NCBI GenBank assembly: GCA_017410165.1
Contig: JAFQRH010000002.1
Location: 1-57,765 of the forward strand
Length of the DNA: 57,765 bases
Direction of reading: 5' to 3'
Origin: Alistipes sp.
GTDB lineage: Bacteria > Bacteroidota > Bacteroidia > Bacteroidales > Rikenellaceae
The position numbers and the translations under genes are program-made. The notes below the pieces were generated by a model that had not been told where the DNA came from, made no database searches, and saw only the letters and a list, made by a program, of their open reading frames with translations. Below, in pieces: positions 24,778 through 33,321 of the stretch (its first letter is position 1; the number at the start of each line of letters is the position of its first letter).

Positions 24778-25082
24778 TGATTAACCGAGTCGCATTCCGG
24801 TAACCCTGATAAAAAGTTCCGCCGGTATTAGTTATTATTATTAGTTCGTTATAAGCGTATTTTTCCATAAATATATCTCAAATATTTGGCGGAACTCTCA
24901 TAATGGGGTGCTTAACCGAAAGGTTTTGCACCCTGTTCTTTTTGTGTGCGGTTTTGTTGGGTTTGGGGGATTTGCGCGTATGTCGGGTTGTGGCTCTTGT
25001 CGGTCGGCGTGAATCGAAATATGCGTCATATATGCATACGGGGCATATAATGCAAAAAAATAATAAAAATGCACTCCGAAAA
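24778..25082. other. intergenic stretch with long-loop inverted repeat and terminator
   Basis: Holds GTTCCGCC (24816-24823) and its inverted copy GGCGGAAC (24888-24895) separated by 64 AT-rich bases, then the terminator at 24906-24943. A short open frame starting at 24903 overlaps the terminator and has no support. No gene seen. Confidence 0.6.
24906..24943 (+). terminator. GNRA-loop terminator
   Basis: GGGTGC-TTAACC, GAAA tetraloop, GGTTTT-GCACCC, then TGTTCTTTTT. It would end the transcript of the G9-tract gene. Confidence 0.8.
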
Positions 25083-25115
25083 TTTGGAGAATACCCCTAC
25101 CGATGACTATCTTTG
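25083..25115 (+). promoter_or_regulatory. promoter for the fimbrillin-like lipoprotein gene
   Basis: TTTG at 25083-25086, 21-base spacer, TATCTTTG at 25108-25115. Full consensus match; leader of about 67 bases to the ATG at 25189. Confidence 0.8.
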
Positions 25116-25188
25116 TAAAAGTTAGCCACTTGTAAATGTGGTTTTTGGGCAGTAAAAAACGCAATCAACACATAAAAATTATACGCTT

Positions 25189-27573
25189 ATGAAGAAGTTT
25201 TACTTTTTGACAACTTGTTTGGCAGCCGTTGCGATGTTGTTTGCATCGTGCGAGCCGACCCCGACTCCGGATGATGATAATCCGACTCCGACAAGTCGAA
25301 CCGTGCGTCTGGCGGCATCGACCGAGAAGCAGTCGCGTACGACGATGGGCAGCGACTACTCGGTGTTGTGGAGCGCGAACGACCAGATTTTGGTCTATGG
25401 TTTGACGAGCACCGCCTATAAGAAGGTGGGTGGCTTTACCCTTGTTGAGGGTGCCGGCTCGACCGAGGGTATCTTCGAGGGCAAGATTGAGGAGGACTAT
25501 GCGGCATACTATGCCCTCTATCCGTTCGATATCGTTACGGGCTACTTTGATGATGGCTCGTTTGCGGTGACGCTCCCTTCGACGAACGCCATCTACGCCG
25601 AGCGCAACTTTGTGGATGGTGCCAACCCGATGGTTGCGGCGGGCACCGAGCAGGATGGCTTGCAATTTAAGAACGTGTGCGGTATTCTCGAACTGCAATT
25701 GAAGGGCAAGGGTACCATCAAGTCGCTGAAATTGGAGGTGGGCGAGTCGGACCCTTACATCGCGGGCTCGTTCACCATCAACCCTACGACGCGCACCATT
25801 ACGGCGGGCGAGGGTGCATCGCGCACAATCATCGCTGCGCTCAAAGAGCCGATTGACCTCTCGGATACTCCGCGCTCGATATACGCAATTCTGCCTCCGG
25901 GCGCATACTCGTCGCTCACACTCTCGACGACCGACACCGCAGGCGAGACCGTTGCCCACACGGCGACCAACTCTATCACGGTGAAGCGTTCGCAGATTAC
26001 GCCTGTGTCGGAGTTCACGCACGAGGTGCAGGAGACGGTCCAACTCATCCAATTGGATTACGTAGAATCGGTCAGCACCTTTGCTGCTGCCAACGTAATC
26101 ATAGCAACTAACACCGAGGAGGGTGCCGCAAAAGCGATGTTTATGCTGCTCACCGCAGAGGAGTACGCAAAGGAGTATGCCGAGAGACGCTCCGATTGGG
26201 CTATTCTGATTGAAGCAAAGGGCTATATAGGTGGCATTGTTAATCCGGGAACATACAATATTGATATAAGCAAGAGCAATAACATCGGTGGCGACTTTGT
26301 GATGCTCGCTCTTCCGGTGTCAGAGGAGAATAAGGTGCTGTCGTTGGATGCAGTGAAGGTGACCTTCAAGGCGAAGGATGTGCCGGTTGACTCCTCGCTG
26401 TCGGCATCGCTTGTCAGCTCGGAGATTGGCTCGACCTCATTCTCTGCCACCATCTCGGTATCGCCTGCAACGGGTGCGCTTCCACACGCACTCTTCACCA
26501 AGCAGGAGTACGACGAGCAGACCCCTGCGACGTTGAAATACTACTCGACGGTATTCGGCGTTCGTTCATATGAGAATGGTAGTGTTACATTGAACTTCAA
26601 TTCGTTGCTTCCTGAAACGGACTACGTGTTGGTTTATCGTTCGGCCAATGGCGAAGCAGACAATCTGACACAGCAGACATTTACCCAATACTCGGAGATG
26701 AAGATATTCACCTTCCGCACCAAGCCGCACGACTACTCGAACGCTACGGTTTCGATGTCGCTCTCCGCCGTGCGCGATTGGAGTGCAGATGTAGAGGTTA
26801 CGACACAGAATGCCGCAAAACTGAAACTCTACATCTCGCCTAACAAGCCGTCTGCCGATTTGAATATGGAGTTGCAGGTTGACGAGTTCGGCAATGAGGT
26901 TTCGATTACGGAGACGAAACAGTCGTTTGTCGGCTTGATAGAGGGTACGACCTACTACGCCTACGCGTTGGCTTACGATGCTGTGGGTAAGTACGGAAAG
27001 GTGGCATCGATCACCTTCACGACCGCTGCCGAGATTACGCCGGAGCCGTCGAGCGAGTACGACAAGTTCCTCGGCACATACACCTTCTCTTCGACCAACG
27101 GTGCGCGCGACGACAATCCGCGTGATGTGGTGATTTCGAAGAAGATTGACGGTAAGGTGTTCCGCGTAGAGGGTCTGCTTCACCCGTTGGTGGCAAGCCA
27201 GATTCCGGATGCTTCGTACGAGGCACGTTTCGTTATGGGTAAACTGCGTATTGTTGCCGGTCCGGCAGCCGATTCGGGAGGATATGCCCCTGTATGGTGT
27301 GCGCCGTTTGCCGGAGATTATCTGTTGAATCACGTGGATCTGATTGGTACGTGGAACAATGGTGTTATCACCTTTATGGATGCACAGAACAACGGTCTGA
27401 CCGGTCTGATGTTCTACCAATCCTCAAACGGCGACTTTACAGGATCGGGTGCTCTCGATTTCTACGACAATTTGGTGTTGACCAAGCAGGGTGGCAGCAC
27501 ACCTTCGGTTCCGCAGAGCAACTCGACCGAGAGTTTCTCGCGTAGCGAGGAGGTTGTGGCCGGCTGGCAGTAG
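25189..27573 (+). CDS. fimbrillin-like surface lipoprotein
   Basis: 794 residues. Lipoprotein signal ending FASC (C20), then a Pro/Thr/Asp linker. Residues about 35-275 look like a fimbrillin-type domain (STEKQSRTTMG, WSANDQILVYG, AYYALYPFD, GILELQLKGKGTIKSL, TPRSIYAILPPGAY), the pattern of the Mfa/Fim family of Bacteroidales pilins. The middle contains fibronectin III-like repeats (ATLKYYSTVFG, GTTYYAYALAYDAVGKYGKV) and the C-terminal 180 residues form another beta-rich domain. Its length exceeds a simple pilin, so it may be a tip adhesin or a non-pilus surface protein. Own promoter and own terminator; no assembly genes adjacent. Confidence 0.7.
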   Translation: MKKFYFLTTCLAAVAMLFASCEPTPTPDDDNPTPTSRTVRLAASTEKQSRTTMGSDYSVLWSANDQILVYGLTSTAYKKVGGFTLVEGAGSTEGIFEGKIEEDYAAYYALYPFDIVTGYFDDGSFAVTLPSTNAIYAERNFVDGANPMVAAGTEQDGLQFKNVCGILELQLKGKGTIKSLKLEVGESDPYIAGSFTINPTTRTITAGEGASRTIIAALKEPIDLSDTPRSIYAILPPGAYSSLTLSTTDTAGETVAHTATNSITVKRSQITPVSEFTHEVQETVQLIQLDYVESVSTFAAANVIIATNTEEGAAKAMFMLLTAEEYAKEYAERRSDWAILIEAKGYIGGIVNPGTYNIDISKSNNIGGDFVMLALPVSEENKVLSLDAVKVTFKAKDVPVDSSLSASLVSSEIGSTSFSATISVSPATGALPHALFTKQEYDEQTPATLKYYSTVFGVRSYENGSVTLNFNSLLPETDYVLVYRSANGEADNLTQQTFTQYSEMKIFTFRTKPHDYSNATVSMSLSAVRDWSADVEVTTQNAAKLKLYISPNKPSADLNMELQVDEFGNEVSITETKQSFVGLIEGTTYYAYALAYDAVGKYGKVASITFTTAAEITPEPSSEYDKFLGTYTFSSTNGARDDNPRDVVISKKIDGKVFRVEGLLHPLVASQIPDASYEARFVMGKLRIVAGPAADSGGYAPVWCAPFAGDYLLNHVDLIGTWNNGVITFMDAQNNGLTGLMFYQSSNGDFTGSGALDFYDNLVLTKQGGSTPSVPQSNSTESFSRSEEVVAGWQ

Positions 27574-27602
27574 TCGCACGCACGCAAATAGATAGATGAT
27601 AC

Positions 27603-27650
27603 GAGCGAGGGGTGGTTGCGCTTATGGCGACCGCCCCTCGCTCTGTTTGT
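27603..27650 (+). terminator. rho-independent terminator
   Basis: GAGCGAGGGGTGG paired with CCGCCCCTCGCTC across a 15-base loop, then TGTTTGT. The T-run is modest. Confidence 0.7.
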
Positions 27651-27696
27651 GATGTGGGAGTTGTTTGCTTGATGTGGGCATTATTTGCGGTGTTAG

Positions 27697-27732
27697 GCGA
27701 AAAAGGTGGTGTGAGCGAAAAAGGTGGTGTGG
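27697..27732. repeat. 18-bp tandem repeat, two copies
   Basis: GCGAAAAAGGTGGTGTGA is repeated directly (27697-27714 and 27715-27732, last base changed) with a partial third copy. Non-coding, upstream of the beta-galactosidase promoter. Confidence 0.7.
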
Positions 27733-27788
27733 GCGAAATTGGCGAAAACTTTTCCGTGCGCGCCGAGCCGATTTCCGAAAAAAAGAGT

Positions 27789-27796
27789 TAATTTTG
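27789..27796 (+). promoter_or_regulatory. probable -7 element for beta-galactosidase
   Basis: TAATTTTG fits TAnnTTTG, 71 bases before the ATG at 27868. The -33 region is not a clear match. Confidence 0.45.
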
Positions 27797-27867
27797 TGTA
27801 AAGTGTAAATTTTTCACCAACACAACTACAAACCACAATCGTCGCACTGCGAGTCGGCGATTGACAG

Positions 27868-30800
27868 ATGCGTAAAATTATGAAGAGAGTATTCCTGTTT
27901 TTGGTCGCAACGATTGTGACGGTGGCGTATGCCGCAGCCGAAGAGGTGCTTGCTCCGCACCAACACCCGGGCGTGTATGAGCAGAATCGCGCTCCGATGC
28001 GTTCGAGTTTCATCGTCTATCCGTCGGTGAGCGATGCCGAGCCGGGCAGCAACTATCGCACCTCGCCCCTCTACCGTACAATCGAGGGCGAGTGGAGTTT
28101 TATGTGGTATCGCAACGCAACCGACCCGCGTCCGTCGGATTTCTATGCGCCGACGTTCGACGACTCGTCGTGGGGGCGAATGGTCGTTCCGGGTATGTGG
28201 GAACTCAACGGCTATGGCGACCCGCTCTATAACAATAAGGGCTATGCGTGGGATAACACCTATATCGACAATCCGCCACACGTGCCAACCCATCGCAACC
28301 ACGTCGGACAGTATCGCCGTGCAATAGAGGTGCCTGCCGAGTGGCGAGGCAAGCAGGTCTTTGTGCATATCGGCTCGGCGACCTCCAACCTCGCGCTGTG
28401 GATTAACGGCAAAAAGGTGGGTTACAGCGAGGATAGCAAGTTGGAGGCGGAGTTCGACATCACGAAGTATGTTCGTTTCGGCGCGCCTAACCTCTTTGCT
28501 ATGGAGATTCATCGCTGGTGCGATGGCTCGTATCTCGAAGATCAGGATTTTTGGCGATTGTCGGGTATCGCTCGCGACTGCTACATCTACGCGCGTGAGC
28601 GTGCGCACGTGCAGGATGTGAAGTTCAATGCCGACCTTACGAACGACTATAAGGATGGACGCTTGGCGTTGAACATCGAGGTTACGCCGCAGGTGAAGTA
28701 TGTCGAGGCGGTGTTATGCGATGCGCTCGGCAATCCGCTCTACAAGCAACGCTTCGTGCCGCGTGCAGGCAAAATCGCTGCGCAAATCGAGGTGAGCAAC
28801 GTCCGCGCGTGGAGTGCCGAGACGCCCTACCTCTACACGCTCACGCTCGCAACGCCTGTCGAGGCGATGGCATTCAACGTCGGTTTCCGCCGCGTGGAGA
28901 TTAAGAATGCGCAACTGCTCGTGAATGGCCGTGCGGTGCTCATTAAGGGTGCTAACCGCCACGAACTCAATACGCTGCGCGGTTACGACGTGCGCTACGA
29001 GGATATGGTGCGCGATATCCGGATTATGAAGGAGCACAACCTGAACGCTGTGCGTACGTGCCACTATCCGAACTCGCCGCTGTGGTACGACCTGTGCGAC
29101 AAGTATGGTCTGTACGTTGTCGATGAGGCGAATATCGAGTCGCACGGTATGGGCTATGGCGACAAGAGCATCGCCCACCGCGAGGATTACAAGGCGGCGC
29201 ACTTGGTGCGTAACCGCCGAATGGTGATGCGCGACTACAACCACCCGTCGGTGATTATTTGGAGTTTGGGTAACGAGGCGGGCAACGGTGCCAACTTCCA
29301 CGCCTGCTACGATTGGATAAAGGGTTACGATAATAGTCGTCCGGTGCAGTACGAACAGGCGAACCATATCGTCTATGGCGCGACGGAGAAGAACTACAAC
29401 TCGGATATCGAGTGCCCGATGTACGCATCGTACTCTCGTTGCGAGAAGTATGTAACCTCGTCGCCGAAGCGTCCGCTCATACAGTGCGAGTATGCCCACG
29501 CAATGGGTAATTCGCTCGGCAGTTTCAAGGAGTATTGGGATTTGGTGCGCAAATATCCATCCTATCAGGGCGGTTTCATTTGGGATTTTGCCGATCAGGC
29601 ACTCACTTGGCACGACCCGCAGACGGGCAAGGTCATCTATCGCTATGGCGGTTGCTACAACGACTTCGACCCGACCGACGATACCTTCTGCAACAACGGT
29701 TTTATCTCCGCCGCACGCACTCCGCATCCGAGCGCACGCGAGGTGTGGCACCAATACCAGAGCATTTGGAGCAGCGATGTCGATGCGCGGCGTGGCGTTG
29801 TGGAGGTCTATAACGAGTACGATTTCCGCTCGCTGGCGGGCTACGCTCTGCATTGGAGCATCACGGCGGATGGACGGCAGGTGTTGCAGGGTGTGGTCAA
29901 TGAGTTGGATATTCTCCCATCGCAGCGCAAGCAGGTGCAACTCGGATACACGGCTGCCGATATCGAAAAACTCGACGGCGAGGTTATACTCACGCTCAAA
30001 TATCTGCTCAAAGCGGACGAGCCACTGCTCGCAGCCGGTCACTGCGTGGCATTCAACCAGATTACGCTCAAAGCGTACGATGCCCGTAGCGCGTTCGATG
30101 AGGCAAAGCAGTCGGCTGTGGCTGCCGGCAGCGATGGCGAGGGGCTTACGATTGACTACGATACGCGCCGCATAAAGGGCAAGGATTTCGAGGTGGGATT
30201 TGCTCCGCGCGGCTTCCTGTGCCACTATACGCTGAACGGAGAGTCGCTCATCAGCAAACCGCTCGTGCCACTCTTCTATCGTGCGATGACCGAGAACGAC
30301 TATGGCGTCTGCAAACGCGCCTCGAATGCCGCCTACTACCACTCGTGGAAGATGTTCCGCGAGCCGCGATGGTATATGGAGCTCTTCCTCTTGGAGCGCA
30401 AGGGCGATGTGGTTGAGGTGAGGACGCAATACTCCTATGCGGAGTTGGGAATGAGCGTCGATGTGACGTATGTGATTGATGCGCAGGGTAATGTGTGGGT
30501 TAAGCAGTCGATGCATCCGGGCAAACACAAGTTGGATTGTCGCGGTATGCTCCGCTACGGTATGGCGATGGCTATGCCTGCCGAGTTCGACAATGTCGAG
30601 TTTTACGGCGCGGGCCCTCACGAGAGTTACGCCGACCGCAATAGCAGCGCACCGGTGGCGGTATATCGCCAGAGCGTGGACGAGCAGTTCTGTATGACCT
30701 ACTCGCGTCCGCAGGAGAGCGGCTCGCACGCGCTGTTGCGCCGTTGGGCGGTGACCAACGATGAGGGTTGTGGCTTTAAGGTGATGTCGAGCACGCTCTT

Positions 30801-31032
30801 CTCGGCATCGGCTCTGCCGTACGCAATGTCGCAGTACGACATCCTCTCGGCAGACTATCGCAAACACTCGCAACTGCTCGAAAAGGATGGCAATACGTAT
30901 GTGAATATCGACTTGGCGCAGTCGGGCATCATCTGCCAGAACAGTTGGGGTGCGGTGCCTCTCGAAGAGTATTGTATTCCGTTCACCGACAAGGAGTTCG
31001 AGTTTGTGCTACTTCCGCTACGCAAAAAGTAG
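27868..31032 (+). CDS. exported glycoside hydrolase family 2 beta-galactosidase (LacZ-like)
   Basis: 1054 residues, like E. coli LacZ plus a signal peptide. The start may be the ATG at 27880 (MKRVFLFLVATIVTVAYA), which gives a cleaner signal peptide. Domain order: jelly-roll sugar-binding (about 60-230), Ig-like (to 335), TIM barrel with acid/base Glu470 in SLGNEAG and nucleophile Glu541 in QCEYAHAMGN, a second Ig-like domain, then the C-terminal LacZ small-chain domain (from about 770). It cleaves terminal beta-galactose, probably in the periplasm. It is not part of a polysaccharide utilisation locus with SusC/SusD here. Confidence 0.94.
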   Translation: MRKIMKRVFLFLVATIVTVAYAAAEEVLAPHQHPGVYEQNRAPMRSSFIVYPSVSDAEPGSNYRTSPLYRTIEGEWSFMWYRNATDPRPSDFYAPTFDDSSWGRMVVPGMWELNGYGDPLYNNKGYAWDNTYIDNPPHVPTHRNHVGQYRRAIEVPAEWRGKQVFVHIGSATSNLALWINGKKVGYSEDSKLEAEFDITKYVRFGAPNLFAMEIHRWCDGSYLEDQDFWRLSGIARDCYIYARERAHVQDVKFNADLTNDYKDGRLALNIEVTPQVKYVEAVLCDALGNPLYKQRFVPRAGKIAAQIEVSNVRAWSAETPYLYTLTLATPVEAMAFNVGFRRVEIKNAQLLVNGRAVLIKGANRHELNTLRGYDVRYEDMVRDIRIMKEHNLNAVRTCHYPNSPLWYDLCDKYGLYVVDEANIESHGMGYGDKSIAHREDYKAAHLVRNRRMVMRDYNHPSVIIWSLGNEAGNGANFHACYDWIKGYDNSRPVQYEQANHIVYGATEKNYNSDIECPMYASYSRCEKYVTSSPKRPLIQCEYAHAMGNSLGSFKEYWDLVRKYPSYQGGFIWDFADQALTWHDPQTGKVIYRYGGCYNDFDPTDDTFCNNGFISAARTPHPSAREVWHQYQSIWSSDVDARRGVVEVYNEYDFRSLAGYALHWSITADGRQVLQGVVNELDILPSQRKQVQLGYTAADIEKLDGEVILTLKYLLKADEPLLAAGHCVAFNQITLKAYDARSAFDEAKQSAVAAGSDGEGLTIDYDTRRIKGKDFEVGFAPRGFLCHYTLNGESLISKPLVPLFYRAMTENDYGVCKRASNAAYYHSWKMFREPRWYMELFLLERKGDVVEVRTQYSYAELGMSVDVTYVIDAQGNVWVKQSMHPGKHKLDCRGMLRYGMAMAMPAEFDNVEFYGAGPHESYADRNSSAPVAVYRQSVDEQFCMTYSRPQESGSHALLRRWAVTNDEGCGFKVMSSTLFSASALPYAMSQYDILSADYRKHSQLLEKDGNTYVNIDLAQSGIICQNSWGAVPLEEYCIPFTDKEFEFVLLPLRKK

Positions 31033-31090
31033 GGTGACGCCGCCGGTGGTGACGCCAAAGCCCTCGATAAGCGGCCTGACACGCAACAAA

Positions 31091-31130
31091 AAAAGACGTT
31101 CGACCCACGATTTCGGGTTGAACGTCTTTT
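31091..31130. terminator. bidirectional terminator between beta-galactosidase and sigma-factor operon
   Basis: A 16-base stem (31091-31106 with 31115-31130, one mismatch) with A-run on the left and T-run on the right. It can stop both the plus-strand beta-galactosidase and the minus-strand sigma-factor transcript. Confidence 0.88.
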
Positions 31131-31181
31131 GTTTTGCTCGCTGCGCGCCTGCCGGGCAGGTGGCAGATGGGCGGTGTGCCA

Positions 31182-31325
31182 CTATTGGCACTGCGGACGA
31201 AGAGCATCGGTGAGGAGTGCATCCAAAAAGAGCAACTCCGGCTCTCCGCATACGACGTGCGACATCAGCAGAGTGTAGTCGTCGTCGGAGGTATCCGTAA
31301 GAATCAAATTGTCGAGTTTATCCAT
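31182..31325 (-). CDS. small acidic protein downstream of the ECF sigma factor
   Basis: A 47-residue frame: MDKLDNLILTDTSDDDYTLL, then HVVCGEPELLFLDALLTDAL, ending PQCQ. It is acidic and starts 69 bases after the sigma-factor stop on the same strand, and the shared terminator follows about 50 bases after its stop, so it fits as the last gene of the same transcript. No family recognised. Ideas: a small regulator of the sigma factor, or an unrelated micro-protein. It has no transmembrane segment, so it is not a classical membrane anti-sigma factor. Evidence is position and an intact reading frame only. Confidence 0.5.
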   Translation of the reverse strand: MDKLDNLILTDTSDDDYTLLMSHVVCGEPELLFLDALLTDALRPQCQ

Positions 31326-31394
31326 AGGCGGCTCTGTTTTTTTCGTTTCTTTCGATAATATAACGTGCCGCCTGCTCGGTTTATTGTGCGCCGT

Positions 31395-31979
31395 TTAGCA
31401 CAAAACGAGATTTTTGTCCTTAATCATCTTGCGCATATTGATAAGCGCGTAGCGCATACGTCCCAGCGCAGTGTTGATGCTGACACCCGTCTGCTCGGCT
31501 ATCTCCTTGAAACTGAGTCCGGAGTAGTAGCGCAACATAACCACCTCGCGCTGCTCGTCAGGTAACTCCTCGACCAGAGCACGCACCTCGGCGGAGGTCT
31601 GCTCGGCTTCGATGCTCTCCTCGACCGTGCGCTCGGCAAAGCGCATCGTTCCGAGAATGTTGTATCCGGCACTCGACTCGCCAACGGTTGCCGCCGCACG
31701 TCCTGCGCGGAAGTGGTCGATAACCTGGTTGTGTGCTATGCGCAATACCCACGAGAGGAATTTGCCGTTGTCGGCATAGCGTCCCTCGTCGATGACACGC
31801 ACCGCCTTTATGAAGGTCTCTTGGAAGATGTCATCAGCCACATCCGTATCTTTTACCATCATACGGATATAGTCGCGTACGCGACGACTGTACTTTTCGA
31901 TGAGTGAAGAAATGGCACTCCGATCGCCTTGCAGATAACGACCCAACAACTCCTGGTCGCTTAACATCTGTACGTTCAT
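31395..31979 (-). CDS. ECF-type RNA polymerase sigma factor
   Basis: 194 residues. Region 2 (about 25-95) with DIFQETFIKAVR and FLSWVLRIAHNQVIDHFR, region 4 (about 138-190) with ELPDEQREVVMLRYYSGLSFKEIAEQ and a helix-turn-helix ending in ALGRMRYALINMR. Group IV sigma factors redirect RNA polymerase to stress or surface genes. No FecR-like or ZAS anti-sigma gene follows, only the 47-residue acidic ORF. Unusually for this phylum, a good Shine-Dalgarno sequence precedes the start. Confidence 0.93.
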   Translation of the reverse strand: MNVQMLSDQELLGRYLQGDRSAISSLIEKYSRRVRDYIRMMVKDTDVADDIFQETFIKAVRVIDEGRYADNGKFLSWVLRIAHNQVIDHFRAGRAAATVGESSAGYNILGTMRFAERTVEESIEAEQTSAEVRALVEELPDEQREVVMLRYYSGLSFKEIAEQTGVSINTALGRMRYALINMRKMIKDKNLVLC

Positions 31980-31984
31980 ACTCT

Positions 31985-31992
31985 TCTCCTTT
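31985..31992 (-). promoter_or_regulatory. Shine-Dalgarno sequence of the sigma-factor gene
   Basis: AAAGGAGA on the minus strand, with six bases between GGAG and the ATG. Most starts in this window have no such sequence, so it stands out and confirms the chosen start. Confidence 0.75.
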
Positions 31993-32091
31993 CTTTATTT
32001 TGGTTTCAAAAGAGTAGAATTTTTCTCAATAGGCAAATCGGTTTTTTAATCGTTAATAACTTCTTTTTCGTGGGCGGTTTTGGCTACTTTT

Positions 32092-32158
32092 TCGCTTGTC
32101 TCTTCGCTTGTCTCTTCGCTTGTCTCTTCGCTTGTCTCTTCGCTACTTTCCCCCCCCC
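32092..32158. repeat. 12-bp tandem repeat (four copies) followed by C9 tract
   Basis: TCGCTTGTCTCT is repeated four times at 32092-32139, then a partial copy and nine C at 32150-32158. The repeat is open in both directions (SEET units on minus, FACL units on plus) but the surrounding frames do not look like proteins. The following bases to 32376 hold no gene that I can support. Confidence 0.85.
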
Positions 32159-32376
32159 TGTGCCAATGCTTTTGATTGGTTTTCGGTTGCAAGATACAAA
32201 CTATTTTGCTAACCTCCAAATTCTCGCACGGCGGTCGTCGCTCATTGCAAACCGCCAAGAGTGGACAAAAATCGTGCCGAAAGAGGGCTGTGGACCACTT
32301 TTTTGCTTGCTGCGGGCGAATTGCGGCGCGTGGCGAAACGACTATAAGCGGCGGTGAACCGACCACGTACGAGCCG

Positions 32377-33279
32377 CTATTTTATCGGTTCGACGTGTAT
32401 TACGATGGCGGTTTGTGTCCCAAAACGCGCTTTGAGTTGCGCCTCAATTTGGCGTGTGATTTCGTGCGACGAGCGAACGTCCGTAGCCCCATCGACGCGG
32501 ATGTGTACCTCGATGGCTATCGCACGGCCGATGCGTCGCGTGCGCAGGTTGTGCGGGTTGCAGACGTTGGGCGTCGAAGAGATGATTGCAAGAATCTCAT
32601 CTTCGACATCCTTCGGCAGACTCTTTTCGAGCAACTCGCTGACGGCGACATTGCAGAGTTCGTATGCCACTTTGATAATGAGTGCCGCCACGACAATCGC
32701 CGCTATCGGGTCGGCGATGCGCCACTTCTCGCCCAGGAAATGGGCGGCACCAATACCGACGAGTGCGCCAATCGACGAGAGGGCATCGCTGCGATGGTGC
32801 CACGCATTGGCTACGACCGACGGGCTCTCCATACGGCGACCAACACGCACGGTGTAGTGGTAGAGGGCCTCCTTTACGACAATCGATACGGCAGCCGCCA
32901 CAACGGCAATCGCCCCCGGGCGTGGCAACTGCTCGCCTGCGACAACATCTGCAATGCGCTCGGCACTCTCGACGAGAATCTCTACGCCGACAGCGAAGAG
33001 CGCAACGCCGATAATCAGCGAAGCGAGCGTCTCGTACTTGCCGTGTCCCCAATCGTGGTCCTCGTCGCGCGGCTTTGCGCTGACGCGCACAAATGCAAGG
33101 ACGATGATGTCGGTCACAAAGTCCGATGCCGAGTGTACGGCGTCGGCAATCATCGCGCCGCTTCGACCCACGATACCCGCTACGAGTTTGAGTGCGAAGA
33201 GCATCATATTGACAAACATACCGAGCGTGGTTGCTCGGTATATCTGTTTTATTCTGTTGTTGTGGTTATCTGCTGTCAT
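32377..33279 (-). CDS. cation diffusion facilitator family transporter
   Basis: 300 residues from the ATG at 33279 (MTADNHNN); a TTG six codons upstream is possible. Membrane domain with six helices and the two metal-site motifs HSASD (H49, D53) and HHRSD, then a cytoplasmic C-terminal domain with RTRRIGRAIAIEVHIRVDG. CDF proteins export Zn, Fe, Mn or related divalent ions using the proton gradient; the HxxxD/HxxxD-like set fits Zn or Fe/Mn but does not decide it. The gene starts 42 bases after the proS stop and may be in the same transcript. Confidence 0.92.
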   Translation of the reverse strand: MTADNHNNRIKQIYRATTLGMFVNMMLFALKLVAGIVGRSGAMIADAVHSASDFVTDIIVLAFVRVSAKPRDEDHDWGHGKYETLASLIIGVALFAVGVEILVESAERIADVVAGEQLPRPGAIAVVAAAVSIVVKEALYHYTVRVGRRMESPSVVANAWHHRSDALSSIGALVGIGAAHFLGEKWRIADPIAAIVVAALIIKVAYELCNVAVSELLEKSLPKDVEDEILAIISSTPNVCNPHNLRTRRIGRAIAIEVHIRVDGATDVRSSHEITRQIEAQLKARFGTQTAIVIHVEPIK

Positions 33280-33321
33280 ACGGTAGCCGTGTAACAAATT
33301 GTGCGCGCGTTGCGCAGTGGT

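Noticed and set aside
24903..25106. 67-residue frame before the fimbrillin-like gene
   Set aside because: Its start lies in the terminator hairpin and it overlaps the promoter of the next gene.
32046..32366. Frames with SEET repeats (minus) or FACL repeats (plus)
   Set aside because: Both are translations of the 12-bp repeat; the remaining parts look random and no promoter or conserved piece is seen.
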